This document shows, one piece after another, positions 47,294-59,514 of a DNA stretch of 64,000 nucleotides. A program made the translations under genes and the position numbers. Location: NCBI RefSeq assembly GCF_040412425.1, contig NC_089788.1, positions 65,954,220-66,018,219 on the forward strand, read 5' to 3'. The stretch is from Macrobrachium rosenbergii. Its lineage: Eukaryota; Arthropoda; Malacostraca; Decapoda; Palaemonidae. The notes under the pieces were generated by a model. That model searched no databases and had not been told where the DNA came from. It saw only the letters and a program-made list of their open reading frames with translations. The first letter of the stretch is position 1. Every line of letters starts with the position of its first letter.

Positions 47294-47714
47294 ATGATGG
47301 AAGAACAGTTTCAGTTGAGATTCATAAGGAGACAATCCAAGAATGCAGTCCATAGACTTCAACAATTCAACACTGGAGTCATAATGAAGAGAAGACTTGG
47401 GGAAGCAGAGATGGAGGCAGAGAGAAAAAGAATAGACTTAAAAGTAGCAAGAGGTGAAGAAACTGAAGAGGCAGAATATACTTTCCTTGACAAGTTGCAT
47501 GAAGCAATCTCAAAATCTTGTTGTCACTAGAATGCTGGTGGAGGCAGCATGGCAATACGTAAAGTTTTCCAAAGAAACCTTGTCATTGACAGCCAGATCT
47601 CTGGATGGCAACATGGAAATATACCTTGTAGTGGAGGAGTCAGAAGAGCAGTTGACAGAGGACTTCATAGTATGGCATTTATATAATTTCTTCTGTGTGA
47701 AGAGAAACCAGTGA
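47294..47714 (+). other. Two overlapping coding-like frames, unidentified
   Basis: Frame 47294-47530 (78 codons) is strongly charged: 'RRLGEAEMEAERKRIDLKVA' then 'RGEETEEAEYTFLDKLHEAI', consistent with a helical/coiled-coil peptide. It overlaps 47454-47714 (86 codons, 'SEEQLTEDFIVWHLYNFF'). I do not recognise either. They could be gag debris of a retroelement; they do not fit SMC6 in order or phase and lack clear splice sites. Confidence 0.3.
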
Positions 47715-47719
47715 TTCTT

Positions 47720-49280
47720 CAACAAATTATGGTACATATCACATGCAGGCTTAGGTGAATACTGTTTACCCTAGAAAGATGTATATGTTGAGTCTTTGCT
47801 GAGCGAAAACATAAACAAACTACAAGGTCATTTAGGGCATTGAAACAAGTATGCTGAGGCATTGTAAACGATGCTAGGACTTTGCGCAACAGCTCTCCCA
47901 GTAGAAAGGATCACATTATTTCAAAATTATTAAATGACAAAAATGCAAAATAGCAGAGTAAAAGGACCGTCATGTATAGGCCTTGGTATGTACCATAGGG
48001 ACCTTTCAGTTGTGAGTGGTACAGTTGGCATGACTGGGTATGTCCTTATCCACAGAAATAAGACTATATGATTAAAGGGTTTGTGATGAAACAATAAGAC
48101 TTGTGAAACTGCTAAAGCTGTATTGTAAATTGATTACATGTAAAAACTATTGAAAAGCACCGATATTCAATAGAAAGAATTCATTTTTGAAAACCATTTA
48201 GAAAGTTGTCTGGTTAATAAAGTAATGGAAAAATTGTATGACTTCACAAAAACTGTAATACAGTAACTGTATTAAGAATGGTACTGCTTGACAAAAAGCA
48301 TGGGCACTGAATGGTAACAAAAAAATCACAAAGGGCTTTTATTGAGTATTTTTAGAATTTAAATCTTCATACCATCTGAATCGGTAGTATTCTGATAAAT
48401 GGTTTTGGAAGTAATAAGAAAATCTTTGACTATGGTTGGAACTATATATATAATTGGAACTATATATATAAATACTGACTGCACACCATACAGTCACACA
48501 ATTAAATTATATTTAGAGCTGTACCCACTGGTTGGTAAATATTAATAAAAAGGGTAGATAGAAAGCATAATTGATGTGTAAGAGTATAGAATTTCTTAGT
48601 TGAGTACTGCACATAGCATCTCCTTGCCTTGAATGTAAAAAGTGTATGATAAGCAATTAGAATTATAATTCATAAATGGCAGGCAACAGAAATGATAAAA
48701 GAGAAATGCATGAATCATTACATGTTAAGCTGTATGTTGGTAAAATGTGAAACTGTTATTGGGAGCATTATAATGATAATGAGAGATTTTATAGACTCCT
48801 GTAAAGAAAGCTCCTTAGAATTCAGTCATCTGAAACTACTATTGCATTTGTAAGCAGTGGCACAGCAAAAGTGAAAAATGTAAGGACTTATTCCTTCTAC
48901 AAGACCTTAGAAAGCCACAAGGAACCACCCTACCCCCTTCATCACCACCCAAGCCAGGAAGAAAACATTTTGGACTTTGATATACAGTGCAAGAGAATAT
49001 TGAGTATTATCTTGATTGACTGTCCCAGATGGCATCATGAAAGAGACTTATTTACAAAATAAATCAATAAAGGACATTCTAGCAGAAGGTAATAACTTTT
49101 CAGTTAATAATATCATTCTCTTCTTAAACAAAATTAAATTGATAAGTAAAATATAATCTTCCCCCTTTTCTCCCCTCTTTTTTTTTTTTTTTTTTTTCTA
49201 ATTTCTCCCCCTTTTTTATTATTTATTTATTTATTTAACTACTTAATTTTTTATGTACTCTTTCCCCCATTCTTTTCCCA
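47720..49280. other. SMC6 intron, nothing recognised
   Basis: AT-rich. A two-copy repeat of 'ttggaactatatatata' lies at 48436-48471 and a T-run at 49179-49198. The 63-codon frame 48871-49062 has no recognised similarity. Confidence 0.5.
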
Positions 49281-49283
49281 GCC

Positions 49284-49326
49284 CGAGAAGAACCCTAAAA
49301 GAGTTCAGAGGTCTGGTTAAACAAAT
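49284..49326 (+). repeat. SINE tail scrap
   Basis: 'gagaagaaccctaaaagagt' and 'tcagaggtctggttaaacaa' resemble the 3' tail of the SINE at 13441 (cctaggagagct, cagtggtctggttaaac). Too short to define an insertion. Confidence 0.4.
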
Positions 49327-49383
49327 CATTTATAACTAACTAACTATTCTAATGTATGAACAACTTGATTAATTTTAATCATA

Positions 49384-51893
49384 CAGAAATACCTCGAACT
49401 TAAGTAAGGTTAAGTTCCAGGACCCCTTGCGCAAGGCGAAGATTCGTTTAAGTTTGGTACATTCTCTAAAAATGCAAGTAATGCTTATTTCTAGAGTTTA
49501 AAACACTAAATATGACCCTAATCATGCTCCCTAAGTGTTAAGCTATCTTTTAAATGAAATTAAAGTTACTGTAATTTCATTTAAAAGTTAGCTTAATACA
49601 TTACACTTATATAAAGAAATACAGTAAATGGTTGACATAACAATAAAGTACAGTATCATAATGGGTACTGTATTTGCCACACTAGCACATTTACATTAGG
49701 TGCGTACGTATATTAATGTTAACCCTAATTCATGGAATGGCATTTTCTTTTTCACTCGCACAGTAAAAGATGTTTTCTTTGCATCACTAGGTAAACTTCA
49801 TAGTTCATGGTCATAAGAAGGTACAGCAATACCTTGGTCTTACGTGCTTTGAGTTGCGCGAATTCTCAGATGCAAACTTTTCATTGGAACTTAACTACAG
49901 TAATTGGCGTATGCGATTTTTTCACAGATGTGACATTTACAAAATCCTCAAGAAAGCCTACAGAAGTGGTTATGTTTAATTTTTGAAGTAATTTATAAGT
50001 TTTCATGCTTTTATGTCTAAAATTTGTATTATTTTAATTTCTGTACATAAATACAATACTGTATGATACTAGCAAAATCAGTCAAAATCACAAAACAGCT
50101 GTCAGTGTAAATGTTTCTCTCTCTCACTCTCTCTCTCTCTTAGTATTTCAGTATTTGCTTTGATGTATGAGTTGTATTTTTGTTCTCTCTCTCTCGCTGA
50201 GATAAGAGAGAGATTTTTTATGCATTTGTAACGTATGTTTATTTGTTGTGTATATTGTAGTTTTATAGATAAATGTGACATTATTTTGTTAATAATTTTT
50301 CCATATTTTCCATGCTATAATTACAACTTTTTGCATTTTTATAGTAAATTATTTAAAATTTTAAATGAATACATATCGATTCACAGTCTTTTCTCGGATC
50401 CTGCGGAGCGAGGGTGTAACCTAACTGTCATTTATACTGTAATGGAATATGAATTACAGTACGGTATTCAGCTAGCTTTTAAATGAAATTAAAATGCTTT
50501 GGAGCATGATTTTGTCATATTTAGGGTTTAAACTCTAGAAATAAGCATTTACTGTATGCATTAGCATTTTTTAGTGACCGTACCAAACTTAAGCGAATCC
50601 TTGCCTTACATGAGGGGTTCTGGAACATAACCTCATGTAAGTTCGAGGTATTACTGTTCACAGTTCAATGAAATGAAGAAAACATACATAATATTTTTAG
50701 AGGGTAAAGGTAAATTCAATCAATTCAAAATTAAGTACTGTACAGGTAAAGATGTACAGAGAAATAATAAGTTGTAAAAATATGCGTGAGTGCTAACTAC
50801 GAACGAGAGAAAGAGAGAGAATTACATAAGCACATTAAAAATATTGGACTGTAATATAAATTTTCCATATCGATTTCACACTTAAAAGCATGAAAACGTA
50901 TAAAATATTGCAAAAATTAAACAAAAACTTTCTGCAGTGGTATCACATATTGTAAAACTACACTAACTGTGCATACTGTAATTCCTTGCAGTACAGATTG
51001 CACCAGCACTTTTCTCTGAGGTTAACAAAGTAATTTTCAGAGAACGATACTAATACAACTCTTAGTTTTACCTCTGATATGTTTTAGACGTTAACGAATT
51101 CATTTTATCAAGCCAGTGCAAGTGAACAACCTCATCTTAAGGTCATATGTGGTCCTAGCGACAAAGACTTTGTGAATGGGCATAATACAGTAACTGTACT
51201 GCCTTTGTATCGTATTTATGTATAAAATATAAATAATACAAATTTTCCATACCAGTTTTACACTTAAGAGCATGAAAACTATAAATGTACTTCAAAAATT
51301 AAACAAACACTTTGTGCAGGGGTATCCTCTTTGAAAAGTGCAGTAACTCTGCAAATGGGTATCACATCTTGCAAAAGTACACTAACTGTGCATGCTGTAA
51401 TTACCTTTGTATGCATGTACAAAAATGAAAATAATACATTTTTTATACAGATTTTATACATAAAGGCATGAAAACTTATAAATTACTTCAAAAATTAAAC
51501 GTAAATATTTCTGCAGGGTTTCTCGAGGATTTCGCAAATGTCGCGTGTCTGTGATAAAATCACATATGCCAATTACAGGCAGACCCCAGTCATTGGCGAT
51601 CCAGTTTTTCAGCGCTTGTCTAGCAATGAAAATCAGCTATTTTTGGTGCTGATATGCGCCGATTTCTGCATATCGGCACCGATAATCGTGTATTGGCGCC
51701 AGTACATACCTAAAAGAGGCACCGATAACAGAAAACTGCGGATTTTCAGTTATTGCCATTTTTCGCTTATCGTCACGCCGTTGGAACAGAACCCCCGCCG
51801 ATAACCAGGGACTGCCTGTAGTTAGGTTCCAATGAAAAGTTCGCATGTCTGTGAATTCTTACAACTCATATCGCATAAGGTCCAAGTATTACT
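49384..51893. mobile_element. Long TIR element L1 family, second long copy
   Basis: Left segment 49384-49620 ('acctcgaacttaagt', 'ctaaatatgaccctaatcat') matches 12370-12590, and its reverse complement recurs at 50467-50656, giving an inner inverted pair of about 160 bases. Right segment 51480-51893 ('cgcgtgtctgtga', 'ttaggttccaatga', 'gtccaagtattactgta') matches 16800-16918. A MITE is nested at 51576. No transposase. The structure suggests a composite of two related inverted termini. Confidence 0.55.
51576..51818. mobile_element. GGCAGTCCC-family MITE, intact copy
   Basis: 243 bases flanked by TA (51574-51575, 51819-51820). Ends CAGGCAGACCCC and, inverted, CAGGCAGTCCCTGGTTATCG. It interrupts 'gtctgtga...ttaggttccaatga', which is continuous at 16841-16860, so insertion is certain. 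Reference copy for the family. Confidence 0.88.
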
Positions 51894-52429
51894 GTATGCT
51901 GTTCAAAGTATTACTGTACGCTGTTCACCTCAGGTTAGAAACTCAACATTTTTAAAGTGTAAATTTTGCTAAATTATTACCAATTACAATGAACTGCAGA
52001 AAACCAGTGTCAGTTACCATTAACAACAAAATGAAAGATTTTAAGTGCTTGATTGCATTAGACAGTATTGCATACCATATGGTTTTGGTAAGATAAATAT
52101 GTACTTTGGGAACCTATTGATGGTAGGTTATAGTGCCCAAACAATCCTATTTGTGTACTAAATTCAATATACTGTATAACAAATTTGGTATGTGAAGAGG
52201 GAGATCAGATTTTTTAGTGCTCCCAGTAATAATTTTTGTTATTTTATATTTATAAGGAATTCTATAACCCATTTTATAACAACTGTTTTAGGTAACTTAT
52301 GTGAAAGCTTCTTTAAGTAACTTTATATATATGTTATGTCTGTCCAGTAATGCTGTGTTAGGTCTGTACAATAATGCTATGTGTAATTTTGTTTTGATTA
52401 CGTAAGTAATCAAATATTAATGTTTTCAG
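51894..52429. other. SMC6 intron, last 536 bases, nothing recognised
   Basis: Includes an imperfect duplication 'agtattactgta(t/c)gctgttca' at 51887-51925 and a duplicated 'aataatgctatgt/agtaatgctgtgt' at 52345-52383. The acceptor is 'aatattaatgttttcag'. Confidence 0.6.
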
Positions 52430-52608
52430 GCGCTTACATCGAGATGCAGGACAATAGATGGACTCACATTGCAGAAATGGTTATAGGGTCAAAGATGTCA
52501 GCCTTTTGTGTAAATTCTCATGATGATGAGAAGTTACTTCGAAGTCTCTTTCGGGGAATAAATTTTGGAGGTCACATGCCTACAGTTATTTGTTGCAAAT
52601 TTAGACCA
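52430..52608 (+). CDS. SMC6: SMC6 exon (hinge, first half)
   Basis: Phase 1 in, 0 out; donor 'gtaagt'. The split codon plus this exon give 'GAYIEMQDNRWTHIAEM', 'MSAFCVNSHDDEKLLRSLF' and 'HMPTVICCKFRP'. Animal SMC6 hinges read GAxIxLxDxxWAxAxE, xAFCxxNHxDExxL and RPxIIVSEFR at these positions. The hinge forms the SMC5-SMC6 heterodimer interface at the far end of the coiled-coil arms and contributes to DNA binding. Confidence 0.92.
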
Positions 52609-53499
52609 GTAAGTGTGTTTTCAGTTCATACCAAATTAGGTGGTACAGCATAAAATTGGTTGTAATGTCATTTTATCTTTTGGTTACATTGTCATCTGTC
52701 TTATTTTTCATCAGTTTTGTTTTGTCTCCTTTCCACCTGGCTGCCCAATTTTGTAAACTTTGCATTCATCAATTTTCTTCATGTTTATGATCATATTCTT
52801 TAAGCCAGCTGCACAGAAGTCTAGAAATGTGAAAATATTTTGGAATTGCTGAAACTATTTTAATTAAAGAAATTTTCTTTATGATAACAAATTTTGCAAA
52901 AAGCCCAATAAAATTTATCACTTTAGACTGCTCTATAAAATCTTGTTAAATTGGATTTGCAGCTGTGGTTGTGAAGGGCATTTATTACAGGGGCAAAAAT
53001 ATTATTTAAAGGGATGAAAAGTGGTTAAGAATTATTTGTTTTTCTAATAAATATTCATAATAAGAACTTAAAAAAACTATATTTAAAAACTGGGGAATAC
53101 TTTTTAAAAGCATTTAAAATGTCAAAATACAGTGTAGTCATATTAAATTTCAAAGGGGAATTAAATTACTCTAATCAGCATACAACAACAGTACAGTTCT
53201 GTATGCATGTTAGAAGTGCTTGAGAATCATTTTGATCATATAAGAGCTTGGTGAATTAATAGATACACTGTATGACAAGTTTTGAATTTTTATAGTTTCT
53301 TTATGGCATTCAGTTTTTGCAAATCTGTATGATAATTGACTGCAGTTTCTTTTACCATATGCAGAGTATCTTAAAACCAAAATAACATTAAGTTAAACTA
53401 ACAAAGTGAGGAGCAACTGTATTGTTGATTTGCTGCCTGTTATTTGATATTTTATTAGAAAAGTGTATGTGTTTTACTAATACAGCTTGTATCTTGCAG
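52609..53499. other. SMC6 intron (891 bases), no element seen
   Basis: The shortest intron in the window and the only one without recognisable transposon ends. AT-rich; acceptor 'tacagcttgtatcttgcag'. Confidence 0.75.
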
Positions 53500-53684
53500 A
53501 GACATAGCCTTGATGTAATCTCAAGATATGAAGTCCGTTCTGAAGCATATCCTTCACTTTGGTCTGTGGTGAATATAAAAAATGATGTCGTCGCTAATTT
53601 AATTCTTGATCGTAACCAAATAGAATCAGTTTTGCTAATCCCAACTGCTGAAGAGGCTGGTCAGATACTAAAAAATGTTGATAC
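53500..53684 (+). CDS. SMC6: SMC6 exon (hinge, second half), last exon visible
   Basis: Phase 0 in, 2 out; donor 'gtaagt'. Encodes 'RHSLDVISRYEVRSEAYPSL', then 'VVNIKNDVVANLILDRNQIE' and 'SVLLIPTAEEAGQIL'. The VVANxLIDxxxIExVLLI block is distinctive for SMC6 rather than SMC1-5. The next expected segment (residues after the hinge, starting the C-terminal arm) was not found in the remaining 10.3 kb, so the following intron must be at least that long. Confidence 0.92.
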
Positions 53685-53751
53685 GTAAGTATTAAAAAAC
53701 CTTTAGAATGAAGTTTCATTAGTCGTGGAGAAATTAATGAAAAATTATATA

Positions 53752-54088
53752 CAGTGGACCCCCAATATTTGCGGGCATTAGGGACCACAACTGCCCCGTG
53801 AATAGCTAAAATTTGTGAATACTTAAGAACCCATGTAAAAATGCTTATAACTGCTTATTTTAATAGTTCTTACATTAAATATACTTTAAAGTATCATCCT
53901 AAAACACATTATGTAATATTTCAAAGTCATCTTAAAACATTATTATTTTATATTTAAAAATACACAGTTTGGCTTACGACTACACGTGAACACTCTTACA
54001 ATTGTTACTGTACCCTTGCCAAGGTGAAAACTAATCAAGTTTTCCATATACTGTGTTTAGGCTGTACATTTTCTTTCATACAATAGTA
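53752..54088. mobile_element. Tigger-type TIR element, left part
   Basis: Begins TA + CAGTGGACCCCCAATATTTG and continues 'cgtgaatagctaaaatttgt', 'aaatgcttataactgctt'. It is the reverse complement of the right end of 11198-12085 and is related to the CAGTAAACCCCC MITEs. Cut by the next element at 54089. Confidence 0.6.
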
Positions 54089-54696
54089 CTGTATATTTCC
54101 GCGTATAAGATTACCTTTAAATCAAAATTCACCCCTAAAAATTGGGAGTTGTCTTATACTACCATTATAAATATCAAACCTTTAATTCTAAGTAATGCTT
54201 ATTGGTAGGCTAGCCTCGGCCTCGGTGCAATAACCACCAACATACATGAAAAGATTCAAATTATGAAATGAATTGATAATAAAGGTAGTAAAACCATTTT
54301 TACCCTATATATTATTGGCATATCTTCATAATAAATGGCCTATTTGAGGACTGATTCCATATCAATGAAATCAACTTTTATCTACGCGAGGCCAGCTGAC
54401 AAAATGTAAATATCGAGTTATGGTTGCACTCTCAGCTTTCGGTAATTCAGTGTAATTACAGTAGTAATAACACTTAGGGGAACATAATAATCATTTTTCA
54501 TTAAAAATTCAGGCTGTTTGTAACTGTTTAGAACTCATACGAACGATAATTGTGTACGATAATTATCATAGTTTATCGTATTATTGTTAGGGGTTACTTA
54601 TGTTTGGCGCTGAAACGTAAACAAAACAATGTTTCCCTTTTAGGCGACGTCTGTAGGAAAAACATGGCATAGAATTGACTTTGTTATTTCGTTTAG

Positions 54697-55652
54697 CATA
54701 TATACTCGTCAATGCTCAATCTTGCGCATCGTGCAACCCCCAAATTTTCACCCATAAAAAATTATTTTATCATGTATCTCGTTTACCATGCGAGTTCCTT
54801 TTTTGAGAGACCAGATTACTATGGACCAACCTCTTTTACTCCATTTCTTTATCCCATCTTCTAGATAAATAGGTTAAAAAAGTGAAAGTGAATGATAAAA
54901 GTATTGTTAGTTACGTTATACTCGTTGAGTAAACAAGTACAGCCATAAACAACCGAATGAGAAACAACTGTTTTGCTATGAACACAGTCTAGGCCGTGGC
55001 TATGAACAAGCGAATTGGATAACAACAGTTGTTTTGCTTGCATTTCAACCATCGTAAATAGGAAAAATTACTGTACTTATGTTACAAATGATGTTAAGTA
55101 GTAAGACTGGTATATATTTTACATTATACCCTTATTTGGTATGGAGGAAAGATTGTAAGAAAATATACTGCTAAATTTTAGCTGCAAGCTGTAGCTGAAG
55201 CTGAGAAAATAAACAATGTTCAAGCGGCAATAACTGTAAATTATTGTGCATTGGCATCATGGATGAAACTCCTAAACTTCGTTATGCCATCAAACTCGAC
55301 TGTAAATAATATTGGAGAGAAAAATATTTTAATCAAAACAACTGGGCATGAAAGAACACAGTTTACTGTTGTTTTGACGTATATGGTAAATGGGACGAAA
55401 CCTTCCCCCATGGTTATCTTTAAACGGAAATATGTGAATACATACAATATTACTGGATACAGTGAAGTAAAGCATAACTTTTTAAAAGATCCATGGAAAA
55501 GATGCATTTTCGTTATGTTTGTATTTTATAATACGATACTAATATGTGAATATTACATATGCTAATTTTATGTTTCGTGTATGATGCAACCCCCGTAGAA
55601 TCGGCTTCAAAATTTGGTCTTCAAAAGTTGCATGATACGCGAGTATATACGC
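54697..55652 (+). mobile_element. pogo-like element, copy C, nested
   Basis: Inverted ends 'gcatatatactcg' and 'cgagtatatacgc', followed inside by 'catcgtgcaaccccca' and its inverse. The body 54780-55560 is homologous to copies A and B (28580-29540), but these termini are different from theirs. Contains the deleted transposase at 55139-55560. Confidence 0.62.
55139..55560 (+). pseudogene. pogo-type transposase remnant with catalytic DET block
   Basis: The HTH part (55139-55210) is heavily mutated. From 55259 'IMDETPKL' carries the first catalytic Asp of DDE_1 transposases; after a shift the frame 55251-55565 gives 'MPSNSTVNNIGEKNILIKTT', 'HERTQFTVVLTYMVNGTKP' and 'PMVIFKRKY'. This matches the pogo/Tigger core (xMPxNxTVxxxGxKxVxIKTTG, FTVVLxxMAxGTKLPPxVIFKRK). 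The protein would then continue to the second Asp, which is missing. The HTH-to-DET spacer is deleted as in copies A and B. Confidence 0.78.
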
Positions 55653-56049
55653 TATTTTGAATTTCTAAGGATACAGTAGGTAAAACAGCATTTGTAATAA
55701 AACCATCTTTACATAACCAATATTTCATAAGATACCTGTTGTTGCAAAAGCTAGCTTATACACAGATGGTTTTATAACTTAGCAGTCATCTTATACTACA
55801 GACATGAGATAAATTCATGAAAATTTGTCATAATTTTGTACCTCGTCTTATCTAATGGTCATCTTATACATGAAAATATATGGTATTCAATCCTTACTGT
55901 TTTCGGTTAACGTAGATAAGGGTGACTTTGGTACATTGTTTGGCAAATGTTTAAAAAAAAATACATTTTATTGATATTTTGTTGTTTACATTATCATTAA
56001 TATTTGAAATTAGTACAGTTCAGTAAATCATTTTTTTTTTATCAAAAAC

Positions 56050-56498
56050 ACAGGTTTTGACGTAGGAAAACCTATTTTTGGTAGTCGCTGTTGAGTCCTC
56101 AAGGAGTTATGCTTCATGGTCTACCAGAGCTCCATGGTGACCAGACTAATATCAAAGAAATCTCTTTTAGCTGGTCTTGTAGCCAGGTATTGTGTGATAA
56201 TGATAAACACTATAACACGTGATGGAGTGTAATGGACTTGAAGATAAGAGGGCATTTTCCCATATCTTCACTGAAGCTGAACCCAGTTTTCCAATGTCAA
56301 AACTGCAACAAGGAGATGTGACTATTGTGCATGCGCATCCGCATGTTGTTTATAAATGGACTGGCACAGGACCAAGGAGCCATTACTCTATGTTGGTCAT
56401 TACGGGATGATCCCATGCCTTTTCATCAGGGAAGTGGGAGGGTTTTGAGGACTCAACAGCGACTACCAACAATAGGTTTTTCCTGCTTCAAAACCTGT
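56050..56498. repeat. Inverted repeat pair at the 3' side of DIRS element 3
   Basis: Left arm 56050-56105 ('caggttttgacgtaggaaaa', 'gtagtcgctgttgagtcctc') and right arm 56443-56498 are inverted, with ~90% identity. A direct third piece ('gtagtcgcttgtttcgtcct') is at 56511-56530. DIRS elements carry inverted termini plus an internal complementary region; position downstream of a minus-strand recombinase fits. A separate 460-base foldback element is the alternative. Confidence 0.7.
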
Positions 56499-56924
56499 TT
56501 TTTGATAGTGTAGTCGCTTGTTTCGTCCTCAAGGAGCTTTACACAGAAATTGACAGGTGGTAAAAATGCTAAAGCTCTCAATTTTTAATCCCAATGCCCC
56601 AAAGAAATAACATTTCTGGTTTAAGGTCAAATTATAACTTTCAAGCCCCATTCTTTATTCCAAATACTCTTCAGGGTGTGGTACCAAAGAACAAGAAATT
56701 ATACACAAACTTATATTTTAGGATGTAGTTCTACAGTATGGTCTGGTAAAACTAAGGTATACTTAACTTTTTAACCTAAGCATGTGGGGTTTGGTTGCAG
56801 TACTGTCACCCTTCCAGCGATAGTTAACATACTCACCTTCAATAAGACCCCTGGTTTTCTGCTGTAGTGCCTAGGGATTAGGAGTAACCATGCTACCTAC
56901 TGATACACAGTGTAGTCGAATTTG

Positions 56925-57817
56925 TTCCAGCTCGTGGCAGTAATTTTCTTTTTTTAATTCTGTCTCTGATGACCACCTTGTACATTTGGAGATTTCTTCA
57001 AAAGAAACATTCCTAAAGAAGGCCAACGACATACTTTCCTAATACCATGTAACCTGGGAAAGGAGAGTGGGTTTGCCTTTTTAAAAAGAGACACTAAGTC
57101 ATTCCCAGCCCTTGTAGGGAGTGTGGTTTGTTTGTGCTAGGGTGTAAGAGAATGGGATCCTCTGGGATGTTTGCCTTAACTTCTAGGTAAACCTAAAGTG
57201 CTTGAGCCGGGCATAGTGATTGTCTGCTAAATTGAGTTTTCTTAGAATGGATTTCCTTCTTAAAGGATCCTCATTCTTGGCCAGGAATGATGGGCCAGGG
57301 GACAGTAATAATTGATGGTCAGCTGTTTGCGTGATATATCGTCCCAGTGTAGGAGAGCCTAGTTCACTAATACGAGCTCCTGATGCTAATGCAATCAAGC
57401 TGTGGTTGTATTGGGTCCTCTGAGTTGAGGGATTGATAGACTTCTAAGCACATTGTTCAGGGACCAAGTAATCAGAAGCCTTTCTGGAGCGGGTCTTTGC
57501 AGTGCAAAAGACCACAGAAGGGAAATGACAACTTCTATACTAAAGTCAATCCCGAATCCATAAAGCAAGGGTTCCATTAATGCTGCCTTGTATGCTATGA
57601 TTGTTGTAACCTCGAGGCATTTGTCTTCAAAAAGTTATATAAGAAAATTTAAAAGTGTTTCCATAGAAATCTCAACTGGGCTCTCAGTATGGATATAATC
57701 TAACCATATCTTCCATACGGACTGGTATTGTGTGATAGATGATACCCATAATTTTTGCACTAGGTACCTAGCAGTGTTGGGTGAGTAATTTTTATGGTAG
57801 ATATTTAAAAAATCCAC
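56925..57817 (-). pseudogene. DIRS element 3 tyrosine recombinase
   Basis: N-terminal part 'NYSPNTARYLVQKLWVSS' and 'QYQSVWKIWLDYIHTESPVE' (57817-57635). Catalytic Arg I is in 'MIALASGARISELG' (57398 onward), then 'DPLRRKSILRKLNLADNHYA'. After shifts, 'NVSFEEISKCTRWSSETELK' leads to a candidate nucleophile Tyr in 'ENYCHEL' near 56960. The His-x-x-Arg motif is not readable and is probably mutated. Confidence 0.75.
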
Positions 57818-57922
57818 ACGTGAAGGTCTCAGCTCCGAAAGGAGGATGCAACGACAACTTTCCTTCCTACTGTCTGAGATAGAACAGTGGATGGTAGTGG
57901 AATTGATCTCTTCGCCCGTTAT

Positions 57923-58546
57923 TTAAGCAATAGGAACCAATGCCTGTTTGGCCAATATGGGGCTATTAAATAAGCTGTTCCTTTGAAGGTTAGAAGTTTG
58001 CTCAAAAACCTTCAAAATCTGGGACAATGGAAGAAAAAGATATATTGTCCTCCATTTGTTCCAATCTTGTAGGAAGGCATCTCTTGCTGTTGCTTGACTG
58101 TCCAAGTTCTGGGACACATATACTAGGAGTTTGTGATTCTTGCATGTGGTGAACAGGTCCACCTCCAGTTGTGAAAGCATGGCTATTGTTTGATAAGAGT
58201 GGTTGTCCAACATCCACTCTGTTGAGGTTGTTGTTTTCCTTGATAGAGAATCTGCTGTTACATTGAGAGACCCTGTGAGGTGAATTGTAGACAGGTGCCA
58301 CTTCTCTGCTTGTGCCATCCGAAGGATGGTCAGCATTATCTTATTGAGAAGAGGTGAACGTGATCCCAACCTCTTGATGCAGGACGCTGCAGTCATGTTG
58401 TCTCTCTCTTCTGGAGGTTTGAGTTTTTTGAGAGACAAAAGACAGCCATCAGCTCCAGGAAATTGATATGACAATTCCTCAAAAAGTAGTTGACCACCTC
58501 CCTGCCACCTGACACTCCTCCCAATGCCCTCCCAATCTGTCAACAA
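57923..58546 (-). pseudogene. DIRS element 3 RNase H and connector
   Basis: A 207-codon open frame. It starts inside RNase H ('FPGADGCLLSLKKLKPPEER'), passes the 'MTAASCIKRLGSRSPLL' strand/helix and 'LTGSLNVTADSLSRKT' (family motif G-x-NVxAD-x-LSR, with the final catalytic Asp kept), then the connector 'QLEVDLFTTCKNHKLLVYVS' and 'FLPLSQILKVFEQTSNLQ'. It is the longest uninterrupted retroelement frame in the window. Upstream, 58847-58566 contributes overlapping scraps in another frame. Confidence 0.82.
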
Positions 58547-58657
58547 GGCTGTGTTACACGTATTGTCACTTGTACAGAGATTCCTTGCTGTCCAAGGCCG
58601 AAGTATCTCCCCAACTTTTTAAAAATTTTGATGAGGTCGGTCTGGCATCTTTTTTCT

Positions 58658-59514
58658 TTAATGTGATAGCCAGAATTTGTTCACATTTTTTAGTTGCAAT
58701 CTGAGTATTGGATCTATTACTGATGTGAAGTGCACCAGGCCCATCATACATTCTAAGTGCTGTCTGGAAACTCTGGGCTGTGCAAGGAATGTTTTGAGGA
58801 CTTGCCTTATTCTGTTTTGAGTATGATGGGGAGAGACAACAGGCCATGAAGAGTATCCCAACATAGTCCCAGCCACTAAAAGTGTCTGCTGAGCGTGAGG
58901 TGGCATTTTTTCCAATTTATTATAAAACCTTTTGAATGTAGTCTGTTGACCACTGCTCTTAGGTTTTCCAAGCACTTTTCTTGTGGGCCCCCAGATCAAC
59001 CAATCGTCTAGGTAGGCTATTAGTTGTATTCCTTTTTGTTTGAGTTCTTGAACAACTACCATTGCTAATTTTTGTTTAACCCAAAGGGCATGACTTTGAA
59101 CCTGCACATATCTTTCCCTGTCCGGAACCTTAGGATGGGGCGGAAGGAATGACGATAGGGACTTTCAGTTCTATAGAAACTGTCTAAGTCCCTTTTGGAA
59201 TGATTGAATGTGCTTTTATCCGAAATTTGTGGCAAACAGTGTGCTTGTTCAATGTTCATTGGCCAAGGATCACTCTTTGTTTGGAGAAATCCTTTTTGGA
59301 GATGCTGAAGAGACGTGTTTGGTGGCGAATATACACGTTTCTCTATGGCTCCCATTAATGGCCTTTCTGCATGTAATCTTCCAGAGAGGGGTCTGGTTTT
59401 TGGAAGAACCTCTTCAAAGGACGGGGGAGGGATAAGACTGTTTGCACCCCAGCCTGTTTGAAAATAATCCTGTATCCTCAAGGGGAAGACCATACAATTC
59501 CTCTTGGTAAGCAT
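58658..59514 (-). pseudogene. DIRS element 3 reverse transcriptase
   Basis: Frame 59514-59065 holds the fingers region ('QISDKSTFNHSKRDLDSFYR') and 'GKDMCRFKVMPFGLN' (the F.VMPFGL motif B'). Frame 59107-58658 holds 'KQKGIQLIAYLDDWLIWGP' (motif C, YLDD), then 'LLVAGTMLGYSSWPVVSPHH' and 'SRQHLECMMGLVHFTSVIDP'. Motif A (D.xDAY) is degraded. The two frames overlap by a shift at about 59085. Confidence 0.83.

Larger units (their letters stand above)
54089..55883 (+). mobile_element. pogo-type element with 'CGCGTATAAGA' ends
   Basis: Left end 'ctgtatatttccgcgtataa', inverted right end 'ccatatattttcatgtataa', next to TA. Subterminal sequences are also inverted (ttgtcttatactac / gtcatcttatac). It hosts another TIR pair at about 54697 and 55652. 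Confidence 0.6.
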
